In this document: positions 26,225 through 40,083 of the stretch, piece by piece
How positions within the stretch are numbered: position 1 is the stretch's first letter
Layout: the number at the start of each line of letters is the position of its first letter
Assembly (NCBI GenBank): GCA_023053545.1
Contig: JAKZAN010000002.1
Coordinates: forward strand, 11,156,790-11,220,789
Length of the DNA stretch: 64,000 bases
Direction of reading: 5' to 3'
DNA from: Lepidurus packardi
Taxonomy: Eukaryota > Arthropoda > Branchiopoda > Notostraca > Triopsidae
Notes under the pieces: model-generated
What the model saw: only the letters and a program-made list of their open reading frames with translations
What the model was told of the DNA's origin: nothing
The model's database searches: none
Made by a program: the position numbers and the translations under genes

Positions 26225-29200
26225 TTACGAAGATTGGCCAACATCGTGGCTTACAAAAGCAGAGCTAATTTGTCGAAGTTTCATTCCAATGTCATCGAAG
26301 ATTGGTCTCAATGATTCTTCCCTTTCCCAACAATGGATCATCAAACCATACAATTCCGGACAACACAAAGACGGTTTGGCCAACGTAGCCTGCGCAAAAC
26401 AAGATTAAACATAGTTGCTCTAAGGTATAGACATCGCTGGCAAGATCTTTACCTGTAAACCATCCATATAGTAGTAGTGATCAGCGTTCAAAATGACTTG
26501 CGCATCAGACAGATCTTCTAAAGGTCTTTTCCTTGCAAATGTCAAAATTTCCCAAACAGTCACGGCATAAGACCATACTGCACTCGCCGAGGAGAACTTA
26601 TTCTGTGGCAGCCAAATTAGACTTTGCAATTTATTTATTTTTTAAAAATTAATTATACCAAAACCAATGTTTCCCAAGGCAGCCACCTCAATGGCAAAGG
26701 TTTTCTTCCACGAACCTCACCGTAATCATCTCGGAAAGCTGCTGCTACCATGGCAATATCTGTAACCTTGATTAGTAAGTTGGGCCCCACGTAGCAATTC
26801 CTGATTCAAGAGTAAAAAAGAGATATAACGCATCTTGGATTAGCTGCTGCAAGACATCTACCTTGCGGCAAGATCTCTGTGAGTCAGACTCTTTGATTGT
26901 AAGTATCCCATGGCGTCGCAAATCTGAGTGGCTATGTACAAAAGCGAATCGTATCTAGAATTTACCTTCTATTAGCTAAAAAGTAGGCTTATGTGATGTA
27001 TTTAAAGCTACCCAAGCTGCTGACGCCCAGTAACAGGCTTGGAGCCATGCGGCGCCGCTTTTTGCAAGAAACTTTTCAGGTCTCCAAATGGCGGACACTC
27101 AAAAATGGCCCATGCTGAAGTCTCCGAGGAACTTGTGGCTACCAAAGCAGCCACGTTGCTGTGGTTTAGGGACGCCAATAACTTAGCTTCATTGTGAAAC
27201 GCCTTGTTTCGTTGAACTTTACTATAAGCCCCGCCCCGAACTAGCACTAAGTTGCTATGGGTATTTGCATAATCCCCTTCGCCCATAACATGGCAAACAT
27301 AAGCCTGCAAAGAATATAAACCTCATTTGCTTTTACAACACACTTAGAAATTAATGTAAATGAAAGGAAATACATTACCTCGCCGTATTTACATGTGCCT
27401 AGCCACTCTACCAATCGCAAGACTTGCCGAGGTATTTCAGGAACAACTATGCGTTTACTCTCATCTGCTATCACGTCAGTAACTGGGCGAATATTCCATT
27501 GGTGGGCAATTTGAGCCTTGGAAGAGGCAGACGAATTTAACGACCCGGTTTTTAAATGTCTTTTCCTGGCCAAGGGTTCCGACGCGACTCGGGGGAAATA
27601 GTGATCCAAGTTTACGACACTACTCGATTGATATTTTTCCACGTACGACCCACAGCGGAGGCTGTTGTACATTAAGCAAGGTTCAACTGCAATCAAATCC
27701 CCACTTTCAATTAATTACTACACGAAAAAAATGCTACGAGCACTTTACCTTGCTGCTCCAGATGTTCCAATTTGTTGTTATTAACTCCTTTGGCAGTACT
27801 ACTGTTCATCGTCGCTTTGCCTTCTTCGTGAATCTCCATGTCTTTGATTAAATCCTAAGCAAAAGTCTTCGCATTAAAAACCCCTTGTGTCTTACTTTTA
27901 GAGTGTGCTTTACGTTCATATTCACGCTGGCGTTATACTGGCTTTTGAGAGCGACACTGGCTTCTTGCATTTTTTTCCTGCGATTCACTAGGAAGATGAC
28001 AAGAATGGCCATCAGGAGTAGAAGCATAACAGCTGACAAGGCTCCCACGACTGCTTCGTAATAGCCGCGTGGTGAGACATTAGCCGTTTCTGTTACAGAG
28101 ACATAAATTATACACTCAAACGTTAACACAGTAAACCTATCAATGTTTGCTCAATAGCAATGTTGTATCAATATCGCTACCTGCTTCTAGCAACTTTACA
28201 TCTGTGACCACGGGGGTGACCAATATTTCATCATCGACGTCACCCACTTCTTCCTCGGTCACATTCCCTATCACTGCCACTGTGAAATGGGAAAGTACTT
28301 CAATATGCATAGGGCAATTTGCATAGGGCAATTTCCTTACCAGAGTCAAATACAACTTCGCTAATTAGCAGCCAGGATGCAGCAAACCAAAGTTTTAGTT
28401 GTACAAATCTCCCACAGATATGTGGAACCTTCACGGTAACGTTGCGACTCATCTCCAATGCCATATCCGCCATATACACGTAAGCCACCGATTTAGGAAA
28501 AGTTCTTCCATGCACGCTGAACGAAATTTTGGCTTTCGAAAAAACCTGCTTGGTTGAGAAAATTTATTAAGTTCTCTATTATCTAGCTTACGGGAACACA
28601 AAAATTACTTTAATGCCTTTACTAAAATGATTGTTCATGTGCAAGATTATAGCTGAGAAGTTACGGACGTGTCCAAACTCGAAGAGAATCTCCACTGGTT
28701 TGCTTCCAAACGAGTCATTCTTCCAGCCCAGCCATCCGTGCCCTAAGCCTAATTCACAGATCTGGATCAAGCCTAAACTGTGTGAACGTTATAAATGAAC
28801 CTGGGTAGCTGCTAGAATCTGTCTTCATATGCTCGGATCCGTAAATTCCATCAGTCAGCATCCCCAGACCATTCCTCAGCACATTAGCCTGGATATCGCC
28901 ATCATAGGTAGCATCATTAAAGCCCGATTCTGAAGGGCGCATACTTCCTCCAGGCATGGAGTACGACGTAATATCCTCTGCAAAACAAGCATAAACACAC
29001 AGCCCAATAAAAACAACCAGAACAGTTTAATTACAAAGGCAGTGGGGCGTTTAATTAAAACCGTTTCCACCTCCCCATCATGCATCTGCACTAGACTTGA
29101 CTATGTGCCGACTCAAACTCCGGCTCAGCAACCATCAACGCCCCGCTTTGGGGGTCAGATATCATCGGTACACACATGCAAGCTAAATGTCTTGGATTTA

Positions 29201-32200
29201 ATTAACAAAGCGCTTCGCGAGACAAAGAACAACACACTTGGGTTATGTTACATTTCCTTGGCATACCACTCAAGCTAAACACTCGGGAAAACGCGCCAAA
29301 TTGTTTTCTCCACATTATAAGCTTAATCGCAAACTGAAACCCAAAAGGCTTGAATAGAACTTAATGAAAGTAAAGGCTTAGAAAATAGCATGTACGACAA
29401 ATTACCTGTGAAAGCGCAGCCATAAAGTTCTACACGCATACAGACAGTCCGGGGATAGACGCCGTAGGGAATGACGCGAAGACGGGCGGCTAAAATAGGC
29501 GGATTCAAGTCACGATGAACCGGCGTATTCGTATCCGAGTTGCCTTCAATTATCTGCGTCATCAACAGTCAATTACTCCACAACGACCATTAACCCCCAC
29601 ATATGCCTTCATGTAACCCCTTTAACCCTTCATCCTGAAGCAGCAGCAATCAAGGACTGTTAACTCCCACCACTGCGAGCTGTAGTGGAGAACAGGAGGA
29701 AGACTGCATGCAACCCCCTCATTAGAATAGAGTTCATAACGACTCGTGACGTATTACACTCACTGCCAGCATAACCACACGCACACGCTCTCGGGATTAC
29801 TATTACTACTAACTCTATATCGGTATTTTCCCGAAAACAGCCCCCCTTTATCTGTTATCATCAACGGCGGGCTCGCAATCAACATTCGGTTTTATAGAAT
29901 CCACAGAGAGCAAATGCTTCGCCTGATTACCTCTTGGCCACTTCGTGACTTGTACGGACGCCAGAAGCGAAAGCCAGGCCTCCAGTACTCTAGCCGGAAT
30001 GCTTCAGCGTATTCCTGGCCGCGCCCACCACCGTAACGACCTTGGGTAGCAATACCAGAAATTTTCATCACGCGTCCTAAATCAATTTGCAAGAATTCAA
30101 CCACTCCTTCAGCCACCTGTGGCTTGGGACACCAAGCACCTCCACTTTTGTCGATATGCAACCTGAAACGAGTAACAAAACAACCATTTCAGCACATAAA
30201 CATAACAAGAATATATTAGATGTTTTGCATATCCAAATAATGTTAAGGTAACTTGTAATACGCTTGAAATTGTATGCTCACTCTTGATCTTTCGCCAATC
30301 TATTTTTTCCTTTTTTGGTGGGGGGTGGGTTACTCCCCTCATCCCCACTTTTGCTGTTAACCCTGCCAAAAGCCGATGTAGGTTTATGTGACTTCGGACG
30401 ACTTAGAGATGTGTGGCGTCCATCGGGAGTCTCCCAACCGTTTCCAATTTCAGGGAGCAGTAAGAAAGTCCACTTCCCTGTCCGTAGTGGAGACACGGAC
30501 CAAAGTGAAACGAATTTCCCAATTTTTTTCCTCCCCCCCTCATCGACACCTTTACTTTACGCTAAGGGAATTACTTCGTGTTGTCCCGGTGGGTCTCTTT
30601 CCTTTTTTTTTAATTTACTTCGTACTACGAACCAATACCCTTACCCATAGATAGCAGAAGCAAGGTGTGGTAACCCTGGGAATGTCGTAAATGGGGTCGT
30701 TCAAGCGTACAGGTCATCAAGGTAAACTTTCCTTGGTCATCCCATTCTGTTTGCTCGGAGCTCTCTCCTCGCAACCGCGAGCAAGTTCTTAAAGACTAAT
30801 AGGAGTTTACAAGCTATATATACACACTAACCCATCAGTATAAGGGTGAAACCCTATTACTGCAGCAGCAATATCTTCTTCTTCTCTTCCCCTCCTCCCC
30901 CCTTCCAAGCTGCCGACGGTTTACCTCAGGACCGCACCCCGCAAGCATTTCTATACGCTCGATACCACAAAACCTAAAGTAATGTACTGGCATCGCAAAA
31001 TCACAGCCAAATTTCCTCGTTCTACACTATTCTTTAGTCCATGGGGAACCCATGAAAGCTTACCTTCACGACTAACACAAAAGCTATCAAGAAACCTACA
31101 CAGTAAAAAAAGAAAAAGACACGCGAACAGATAATCAGAACTTGCTTGCTACCTTTATAGAGTGCGTATACTACAAAGGTAAGTTCGGGAAAGGCTAGGG
31201 AAGGTAAACTTGGATCATTCTTCTATAAGGAAATGGAACAACACTTGATATTTGGTTTAGAAATTAACTTGCAAGTAGTCTTGACAGTAATGGCAAAATA
31301 AACCCTTCGCCGAACGATATGCTACTTGAAATGGAAATGGAAAGAAAACAAAGGTAAAGCTTACCGAAAGAATAGAAACGATGTGTGATTCCTCACTCTT
31401 AAATTTTACAAGATTTGCTCAAATAAAAAAGTAGAAATGCCGAGGAGAGAAATCAAATTCGAATGACAGTCCAAAGAAATAACCCACTCGCTGTCTTTTT
31501 ACCACATTCATTAAGCGACAGCTGGAGTAAGACAGGAAATGGCTTTTAATCGGATATAGCTTTTACGTGTTTCCCTACTCGGCGTTAAGTTATCTGACTT
31601 TGGGAATCTTGGAAATACATCAGCAGGCCCCACTCGATTTTCTTCTTCGCATGCTCTTGCAAACATATGCCTTAGTTCAGATCCCACGTTTGGACAAATC
31701 TTAGAGCCTTTTTCCCCACCTACCTTATTCGATGTGCTATTACGACTACTCGTTCTAGATTTCAAGACTATCTATCAAAAAGCTATGTCAAGAAAGAAAT
31801 GAATGCTTCAGGCAAGTCACCTTGACAACAAACGCAAAAAGAAATATGTCAGCACCCTTTTCGATGACCAGACATTGAAAGCTGAATATATATCCTCGAT
31901 GTCACGTTAAAAAAAGACACCACGCAATATACACCCTGCAGTATTTGGCCTCCATGCTGGCATATCCCGCTTTTTCTACACACACACCATCTCGTTACGG
32001 TATATGGCATGCAGGGTACGACGGTACATGTTCTAGTGCTACGCCATATGCGTGACAAACGCATCTCGATGCATAATCGAAGAGCGCCATGCACACAAAA
32101 CGTCACTTAATGACATTCCGCGCTCCCCTATATGCCATTCTTTTAAGACGCTATATAAGTCAGTAACCCCCCCCCCCCCCCAAAAAAAAAAAAAGAAAAA

Positions 32201-35200
32201 AAGAGGGAAAGCAGCCCATACCGCGGACTTTTTAGGCTTTGTTTCCCCTCTTCCCTGCACAAAGAAAATAACAATATTTTCTGTTATGGCACCTTAAAAA
32301 CGCCTTAAATAAATAATCATTTTTATATACTAACAGACCTACCACGTCGGAAGCCGACTTCCATGATTGATGGCTTAGGAACAACAGCATACACAGAATA
32401 TTGTGTTTGTCTGTCACTCACTTTGAGACTTGTATAGAGGATCCTTCCATGCTTGTTAAAATCCTATTATCTTTGGTACACATTTTGGAACACATTTAAT
32501 GTCCAAAATTCCAAACATGATAATTTATAAACCCGTTAAAAATGTCAGTGAGGTTTGAATGTGAGGTAAGCGTTTTAGTAAGTAATGGAAGGGACAACAA
32601 TTCTTGAATACACAATTAATTATTAGCCTGACATGATTTTACACACAATTGAGATATGCCACAGTGGCTTCAGACTTTTCCTATAATCAATACAAGGTGA
32701 GTTTCTTATTGGCGTTCCTGATGGTTCCGGGATCGGGATAACTACCAGCTCTATGGTCCTATCGTAAAGTCCGCACGACAAAAAGAAGGAAGAAGAATCG
32801 GTTCATGATACCACAAAGCCCCAAAGTCTATTTTTTCCCGGGATTTTTCGACCCCTGTAGGAGTCGGAGTCTGTTAGCTACAATATAAAACTCCTAATTC
32901 CGCGTGCATTATATATACAACAACGGAAGCAAAAGTCACAAAAAACAAACAAAAAAACTCCACAGCATAGCATGTTATAGGATCCTGTCGCTATGCGGCA
33001 AATTTGGGCTTTCTGCGACGTCTAATCATTACCGCACAGGTTCCGATCTTTCCAATACTTAAGCACGAACCCAAACTACAGTACCGCCAGCTTTATAAAA
33101 CGAAGCCTTTAGCGGTTATTAGTCTGAGCCACGGTACTAACAATGAAAACCGTATCTCATTTATAGGGGGAGAGAGCGACAGTAAGCAACGGGCGAAATT
33201 CTGAAAGGAAGACATTGTCCTTAATGACTCTCATGAGCAACTCACTCAGCAAGAAAATAGCTTCATTGCCTGCTGGGGGTGAACGTGGTTTGACCAAGAA
33301 ATTGCCATCAAGCATCCTTTTCCATCACCCCTCCTTTTTGTATTTCAACAACCTGCTCCTATTGCATCCAGTATATATAGAACACTATGTACCGTCAATG
33401 AATTTGAAAAGTAAAATAAAGAAAGAATACCTAACCACAAGGAGCTGCCTGACGGGCCGTGGTAACGTAGTTTTGAAGAACGTCAAGAATATGTACACAG
33501 GTCATGAGACACTAATGTGACACGGGCCGTACTTTAGTATGCATGAATCATGCAAGAATGCTACAGCAGCTCCTGGAAAAGCGCCTTCCAGTCTCGTATA
33601 AAGAGAATACCTTGTCACCCTACAGGTCTGCTGGTTATTTCCTATAGTCTAGGAGAGGGACTCATGTGGTTTAGGTCTTGGTAAATGGCTTTTTGCTTTT
33701 AGGCAGATTGGCTGAGCCTGTGTGTGCTGCCTAATGCTAGATCTATAGTGGTACTGTTGCACATACGGTACTGTTGTGGGTTGTGCTCTGTTGAAGGGGA
33801 GGGGTGGACGCGTAATGCTATTGTGTGTGTTTGTATGTCTGCAGATATACAGGGAAGAACAACCACGAGGGAACAGGGAAATAAAGCTCTTCAGCGGCAC
33901 AACAATAGTACTTTTAAGGGTTTCTCGCTCCTTTAAAGCGCCACTATATATTCTTGCGGTGGCAGTTTAAGGCAGTATTGACGCATTTTACATCAGAGTC
34001 GGTTAAAGAAAAGGCTCTGGCATGGAAACTCCATCAGGTTCCAAATGGGCATATGGAAAACGAAGCCAGAGACATAATTTCTCTCTTTTTCTCTTTTCTT
34101 TTTAGCACATCGCTCGCATCTTTTACCGCAAACTTGAGTCCAAACCATGCATCCCATAATGCGATTTACGTCTGTATTACGAGCATCCCATCAAAACACA
34201 TTAGTCTGGCATGGCTCGACATAAGAAGCAATACAAAACCTGTTTTCTTTTTCTTTTCTTCATTTATCTGTTTTTTTCTCTATTTTTTTTGCGTGCGCCT
34301 CTCTGAATTACGAGTCCCCAAACAAGACCTTGTTCTGCTTTCTTTCAAAAGCTTCATATGGCCTGGCATATGAAGCGAATTCAATGGTCCTCTAAACTTC
34401 TTATTAGATATACCCAGTTGGGGTAATTTTCTGGAGTAACGCAGGAACTTCAACCAAGGATTTTTTGGGTTGGCCGAGGGCATGATGGCATGATTACTCA
34501 GATTTAAATACGATATAAACCTACCGAGTTGACAAAATGACAAACTTGTGATTATTCAAGACGTGGGCTATGGTCTATACTAAATCCCGCGACTGTAATT
34601 AACTTGGAAGCCATATACCTGCCAGAATGAGTTACAAAAAAAAGAGATCCCTCAAGGGTTAGCCCGAATCTAACTCGGGTGCTCTGTTATCTGACACGAC
34701 ACAAACAAATTTCTGACTTGAAAGGAAGTAACGGCAAAAAGAAATAACTCACCTAGCATGTTGTGGTCCCACGGAAGGTCCATCAAAAGCCGAAGAAGCA
34801 CTCAACGCAAGATCTACAATGCCGCCTGATTGCATTCCCAAAGGTGAAGAGCACCATTCTATAATTACAAGACATTACGAACAAAATTAAAGCATATTTT
34901 AGATCGGAAGTTTTGTGTGAATCAAACGCAACTTTTTAAAGCACAAGCTGATTTCTTACGACCTTATACAATAAGAAATGCTTGATTTTACAATATATAT
35001 TCAATACACTTACAATTTACTTCCCTTACTTATTCACAATTTATATTTTATAGTTATATGATTAAGTTTTACATATTTTAGAGAAACATACCTTCAAATT
35101 CTGTGCTTATATTCTAACATTACAAATTTGGAACTAATTTTCTCATATTTTATTGGCATAAACGGTATCAGAATATGTAATAGCAAAAATGCCCAGAAAA

Positions 35201-38200
35201 CTCGTCAGTTGAGCTCAATATTGTAGCAAAGGTTTTTGTTCCTTTTTCCCTTTGGAATCGAAAAGTGGAGCATGCAAGCGGAATATAAGTTGGAAAACAT
35301 TTATACACATCGAGGAAACCCTCTCAAGAAAAAGTCTTATACCTTTTCTCCTCTGTCTTATTGTTAAGGTTGTGACCCCTTGTGTCTTACCAGGAGAAAT
35401 GGATCTAGCACACGCAACTGCCGCATATCCAAAGACATTTTCTGCATTGGTGTAGTGCGTGGATATATATGATTGCTTCGCCGTTACTGTTTCATGTGGG
35501 TTTCACTGGTCTAAGAGCAATAACAGAAAATGACAGCGAGACTGAGAAGCGAGGGCTCGATTGTTGTCGTGAGCATATATACGTTTTCTTTTAATAAAAA
35601 AAGCTCTTCGTTGTTTTGTTCTCTGTGTCGTCGAACAGAAAAGGGGAAAAATAATATAGACTACGTGTCTTACGACGGTTAAATTGACAATTTCTATGCC
35701 CAATTGCGTTGAGATAAGAACGGATCTTCCGTGGAGAAACAACCAAGGTAGTAATAGTAGTAGTAGTCGTCGTCGTATTCCACAACATAATGGATTCTGA
35801 AGCCCTATCAGATCTCGCAGGCTTTTACTTCTTATGTTTGGTGTTTAACCAAGAAGTAGGGGGATCTATGCACCTTAAAATGCTACCTTTTCGAATAGAA
35901 AACAGAAATAGCGCTGGCTTGCACCTTCCTAAATAGAGAAAAAAAAAGATCAAGGAAATAACGGTAAATAATTCAGGACTCCACACTCCACTAGAGAGCT
36001 TTCCCGGAAAGGGTCCCTTCGCGTGGTAGGTTAACCGATATATCTGTGTCACTGCCCCATCTTCTATTTCTTCGAGCTTCGAAGTCTTTTGGATTCCCCA
36101 CCCAGTTTGGAGTTTCTCTCGATCACCTTATTTTCTCTTACCGCAGCCATGCACACACATACACACATTCACGTATCCGTATGATATCCCAAATGGTGCG
36201 GCCAAAGGGCTCAAGTTTTCAACTTGGTAAAAGCATGGACCCCCTCTTGCCATTACGTATTCATGGGCTGAACAGAAAATCTCCCTCTACGTCTTCTTTT
36301 TACTTTCCTGTGCTCCAGATGGAAATTTCGTCTGATCTGCTTATCATTTGGCAGGTAAACTATAAAAAAATAATAATAAAACTCAAATCGTTTAACTTTA
36401 ACTGCAATTTCACCGAAAAACACCTTTGGCTATTTTCTTTCGTTTTATAGGGAACATTTTAAAACCCCTTAGGCTCAAGTTGACGAACGTGAGTTATGCA
36501 GCCTATAGCACGTGCCCGCTTACTAAAAGACCATAAAAAACAAGACGGACGGAGGAGATTTTGAATAGCGGGGAGTCGCTTGATTAATTGGATTACGTGA
36601 CGGTAGCCTCCAGCAACGGAGAGAAATGATCAGTTGATCGCATATCAACCGCGAAACCCTACTCAACCGCAAGACTGCCGAGACCCACACCGTATTGTAC
36701 ACAGTACGTACAGTAAAAGTACACCTTATAGTCGAGTCGCCTCTTCTCACCGAATTTGTGTCTCGACAGACAAAAAATGGAATAAACGGCAGAGAAAAAA
36801 ATACGATAAAATGTTGTTCCAAATAACATTTTCATAATAATGGAAGGCGTGGTCGAGAGAGTCAGACGCCAAAAAGGCTCATTTCACGCCTTGCAAAGAC
36901 AAACTTGATAATAAGCAGAGAAAGAGGAAACTTAGTGGTTGTTTTGATGAAAAATGATAGCTTTAACTTGTCTTTCTTTTTCATTCCTTTTTTCTTTTCT
37001 GGGTCTTACTTTCGGCCGACTGAGCAACTCGTTTACAACTCCCAAACACAGGAACGCGCAAGTTTTTAGCATTCCTTTTGTCGCGAACAAACTTTTCGTA
37101 CGACAAGCCGTGCCGTGCAGCCGCAGGGTTACACAGCCGTACAATAAAGACTATTAGCAGAGATTTATTTTCCGGGACTGGGAATGGAAAAAGGCGGAGG
37201 AGAACTCCGTGAAAGGGGAAGGACAAAAAGAAAAATACTAATTAGTTCTGTCCCTGTGATTAATAGCAGATTGATATCATTACATCCCCGCCCCGTCCCT
37301 TGACTTTTGGAAATTAACACAGTAACATCCTACAAAAAATGCTTAAATGCCATGCTAGTGGGCAGTCTTTCTCCCTTTTCCAGCCCCCGTTTGTCCCACC
37401 AACAGACAACCTGAAAACATAACGTATGAAGATATAATAGGGAAAAAGGGAGAACAGACACACCCTTGGTGCAATATTATAACTCAGAAAGCGACACACT
37501 ACATGTTATAACAGAAGTCAGTCGGCCTCCGCAAGCTTTTGCAATCAATAGTCCACACCGAAAGGTGACCTAAAACGCAAAAAAGCAAAAAAAGAAAAGT
37601 ATTGGTGCGTTTCCGCACCGCTCGCCAAGTACCATGCTCATCTCTTTTCCTAATACACATACATGCATTCGGTGGGAGTGGGGGGAGTGCTTAATGATCC
37701 AACTATGGCAAGTTTCTTGGGGGGTTGGTCTTGCTTCTTCTCAATCTGCTGCGTTCATCAAAGGCAAACGGAAACCTCAATTTAATCTTCTGATTCATCT
37801 AAGAGCTCTATAACATGTGCAAGTTCCGAGCCATCAGCATATTACTTGACATCAACGAAGGTAAGAGCTATAGCATTGTCGACCAGCAACGATTATTGAC
37901 AAACTACTAAAACTCTTCCAGGAAGAAAATGTGGAGTTCAAACAGCGAAAGCTATTATAGTCGCCCCCACAGTGGGGAAATCCACAAATAAGTCGTAAGC
38001 TCTTGGCACAAGGAGTACATACCCGCGGTCCTTTTTCTTTTTTGCTTGAAAGACGATAAATCTGATACTTCAACACTTTGCATGAATGGCTTTTAGCCTT
38101 GTGTGTTATAAGCTGCTAAATAACGGGCACTTAAAACTAGCTTTGGCGGGGTCCAACAGCCATACAGCGTCCAGAAATTGACCCGAACCCTTGTCATAAT

Positions 38201-38768
38201 CGCAAGGAAAGTTCGTAATGGCTCGGTGTAGCATGGAAACGTCAATGCATGCGCCCTTAATATGAACCTCTCCCTTAACACAGAGAATAAGCTGCGTTTC
38301 TAATCAAACGTTCATCTCATTATATAAACCTCCCGGAAAGCGAGGTTTATGGCTCCAATAAACTGATTATTAAGTTCCATTTAACCTGTGGAGATTAGAT
38401 TGGTCTGAAGCGTTATGAGTTATTTAAGTTTCAGCCTTTCAGGAGAAAACGCGGGACGGAATTCAATTGATTTTGTATTACTAATAGATTTCTTTGAGAA
38501 AAAAAAGGGAGGGGAAAGGACGAGGTAATCTTGGAAGACAGCACGCGGCTGGTAACTTAACTTTGAGAGCCGCTTCTGTAAGCCAGGAAGGGTATCCATA
38601 ACCTCGGTGTGACTCGGTGTGTCATGTCAAGAAAAATGAATATACTAGCAAGTATTTTAACTTACGCAAATCCTGGGCCAAGACGGGGGTGGATCGCGCC
38701 GTCTGATGCATAACAATGACGCAGACGAGCATAGAGAATAAAGCGTTGGCTTGGTTCTTCTTCCACAT
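26225..38768 (-). CDS. Discoidin-domain receptor 1 of the tandem pair; predicted pseudokinase
   Basis: Sixteen exons join in phase: 38768-38666, 34858-34753, 30162-29931, 29553-29406, 28977-28801, 28742-28609, 28545-28341, 28279-28181, 28089-27896, 27854-27749, 27686-27379, 27304-27012, 26954-26862, 26800-26659, 26602-26453, 26389-26225 (884 aa). Order: signal peptide (about 1-26); discoidin domain (37-195, with GGAWCPK and ATQGRYGGGRGQEY); second jelly-roll domain (to about 370); TM helix (about 414-437); juxtamembrane region; tyrosine-kinase-like domain (about 592-880). DDRs are collagen receptor kinases. Here the Gly-rich loop is LGTCKYGE, the beta-3 Lys is Arg627 (LVLVRG), DFG is DIA (747-749) and the helix-F Asp is Ala788. 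HRDLAARN (727-734) and CWEREESLRPIF remain. Catalysis looks lost; a scaffold or decoy role is inference. The exon 5 donor (GTTCAT) is weak. Confidence 0.9.
30163..34752. other. Second intron of receptor 1 (4.6 kb)
   Basis: Mostly featureless. It holds a C15-A13 tract (32167-32194) and a minus-strand open frame at 31511-31765 (84 codons, MKSRTSSRNSTSNKVGGEKG...) that reads a little like protein but matches nothing I know. No exon is needed here for the receptor phase. Confidence 0.5.
32167..32194. repeat. Poly-C/poly-A tract
   Basis: Fifteen C followed by thirteen A, inside an intron. Length is likely polymorphic and error-prone in assembly. Confidence 0.9.
34859..38665. other. First intron of receptor 1 (3.8 kb)
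   Basis: It separates the signal-peptide exon from the discoidin exons. AT-rich with CT stretches. No coding exon, RNA gene or clear element was recognised. Large 5' introns often hold enhancers, but nothing specific is visible. Confidence 0.5.
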
Positions 38769-38815
38769 GATGGAACTGCAGGCTTAAAGGATTCACTAAT
38801 AAAACATTCCCAAAC
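38769..38815 (-). promoter_or_regulatory. 5' untranslated part of the receptor 1 start exon
   Basis: An acceptor-like CTACAG precedes 38815, so at least one noncoding exon probably lies further upstream. The leader contains a tiny upstream frame (ATG TTT TAT TAG). The first non-coding exon was not found. Confidence 0.5.
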
Positions 38816-40064
38816 CTGTAGTGGCCACAAAATGAAAGAAAGAAAAAAAAAGAAAAATTAGTTATAGGTACCAACTAAGCCCCATTTCCCTCAATTTTGA
38901 CGAAGAGGCGATGTACCACGAATTTTGAGTGTATTGGTCTGAGGGGCAAAAAGAATGTTACGCGTCCCTCCGAGCAAACCCCAAACCCAAATTGGTGGAA
39001 AATTAGCCGCACACCACGAAAACGCCTGAAGTTTTCCAGCCGAGATGTGTTATGTTCGTGGCAAACTTTTCCCATCCTTTTTCTGTTTTACCTGTTTTCC
39101 TGTTAATGGACTCCTTTGTCTTTGTGTTCTAATTTACTGAAACCAATCCTTTAATTTGTTACTTTCGCTCTAAAAAACACTCGCACCTGATCACATGTCT
39201 TACGTCTGTCTACGAAACCTTTCCTTTCTCTCTCTTTCTCTTTTTCTCTGTCCGCTTATACTCCAGGCCTTAAACTGAGCCTCGTGCTAAGCTCTTGCCG
39301 CAATAACTTGCATTTCTTTTGCACTTTCTTGGCAGTGGACGGGATCTAAAACAAGTGTAGGAGGCAAACCCCCAAACGCAAACAGGTGCTCGGGTCATTA
39401 AAATGAACCTCTAATTACTGCCAACGCTGTGTGATGGCAGTTTGAATACTGACGAGCAGCACCTACTCCCAAGTCTTAAGTTCGCGAAAGAGCCAAAAGA
39501 AAAAAAACAAGGAAACAATAAGACGAGATGTGAGTTTTCGTGCTTGTCAGGGAAACGGTCCATATGCTTAACCACTTTCGTTTTACTCTTGCTCTAACTC
39601 TTAGTTTCTCCTCTTTATATAACGACATGTGGGACCTGATCTATACCATTATGCAAATGAACTCCCCCTATCCCCCTCCTTCCGCTTCTACTAGCCTCTT
39701 TTATAAGCTTTTGATTCTCTCTATTCCCGCAGTGAATTAAAGACAAACTTCGGGTGCTGCTATATGCCAGGGATCTAAATTCCCACGTGGCGTGTGCCGA
39801 AACCCACCACTAAATCGCCGTGACAAAAGGTGTAGACCCAAGCTCTACTTCTTCATCAGAATCTTGCTTCGCTGGTTTAGATTTTTAACTTCACCAAAGC
39901 GAGAGCACTGCACGAAAGGAGGGAACCAATTAAGTACAGATCTAACGGTAATCGTCTTTAAAATGAAAAGGGTTACACCCACCAATACAAATTCGCTGAT
40001 CACCTTAAACGTTCTGCAAGTTTAGAACATCCAAGAGTCCCACGCAAACTAACGAAAGAGTTGC

Positions 40065-40083
40065 AAAAAAAAAAAAAAAAAAA
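40065..40083. repeat. Poly-A tract
   Basis: Nineteen A in a row. Confidence 0.9.

Noticed and set aside
38662..38874. Frame LSLQFHHVEEEPSQRFILYA... over the receptor 1 start exon
   Set aside because: A different frame of the same exon gives an ATG, a signal peptide and the exact phase needed for the discoidin exon.
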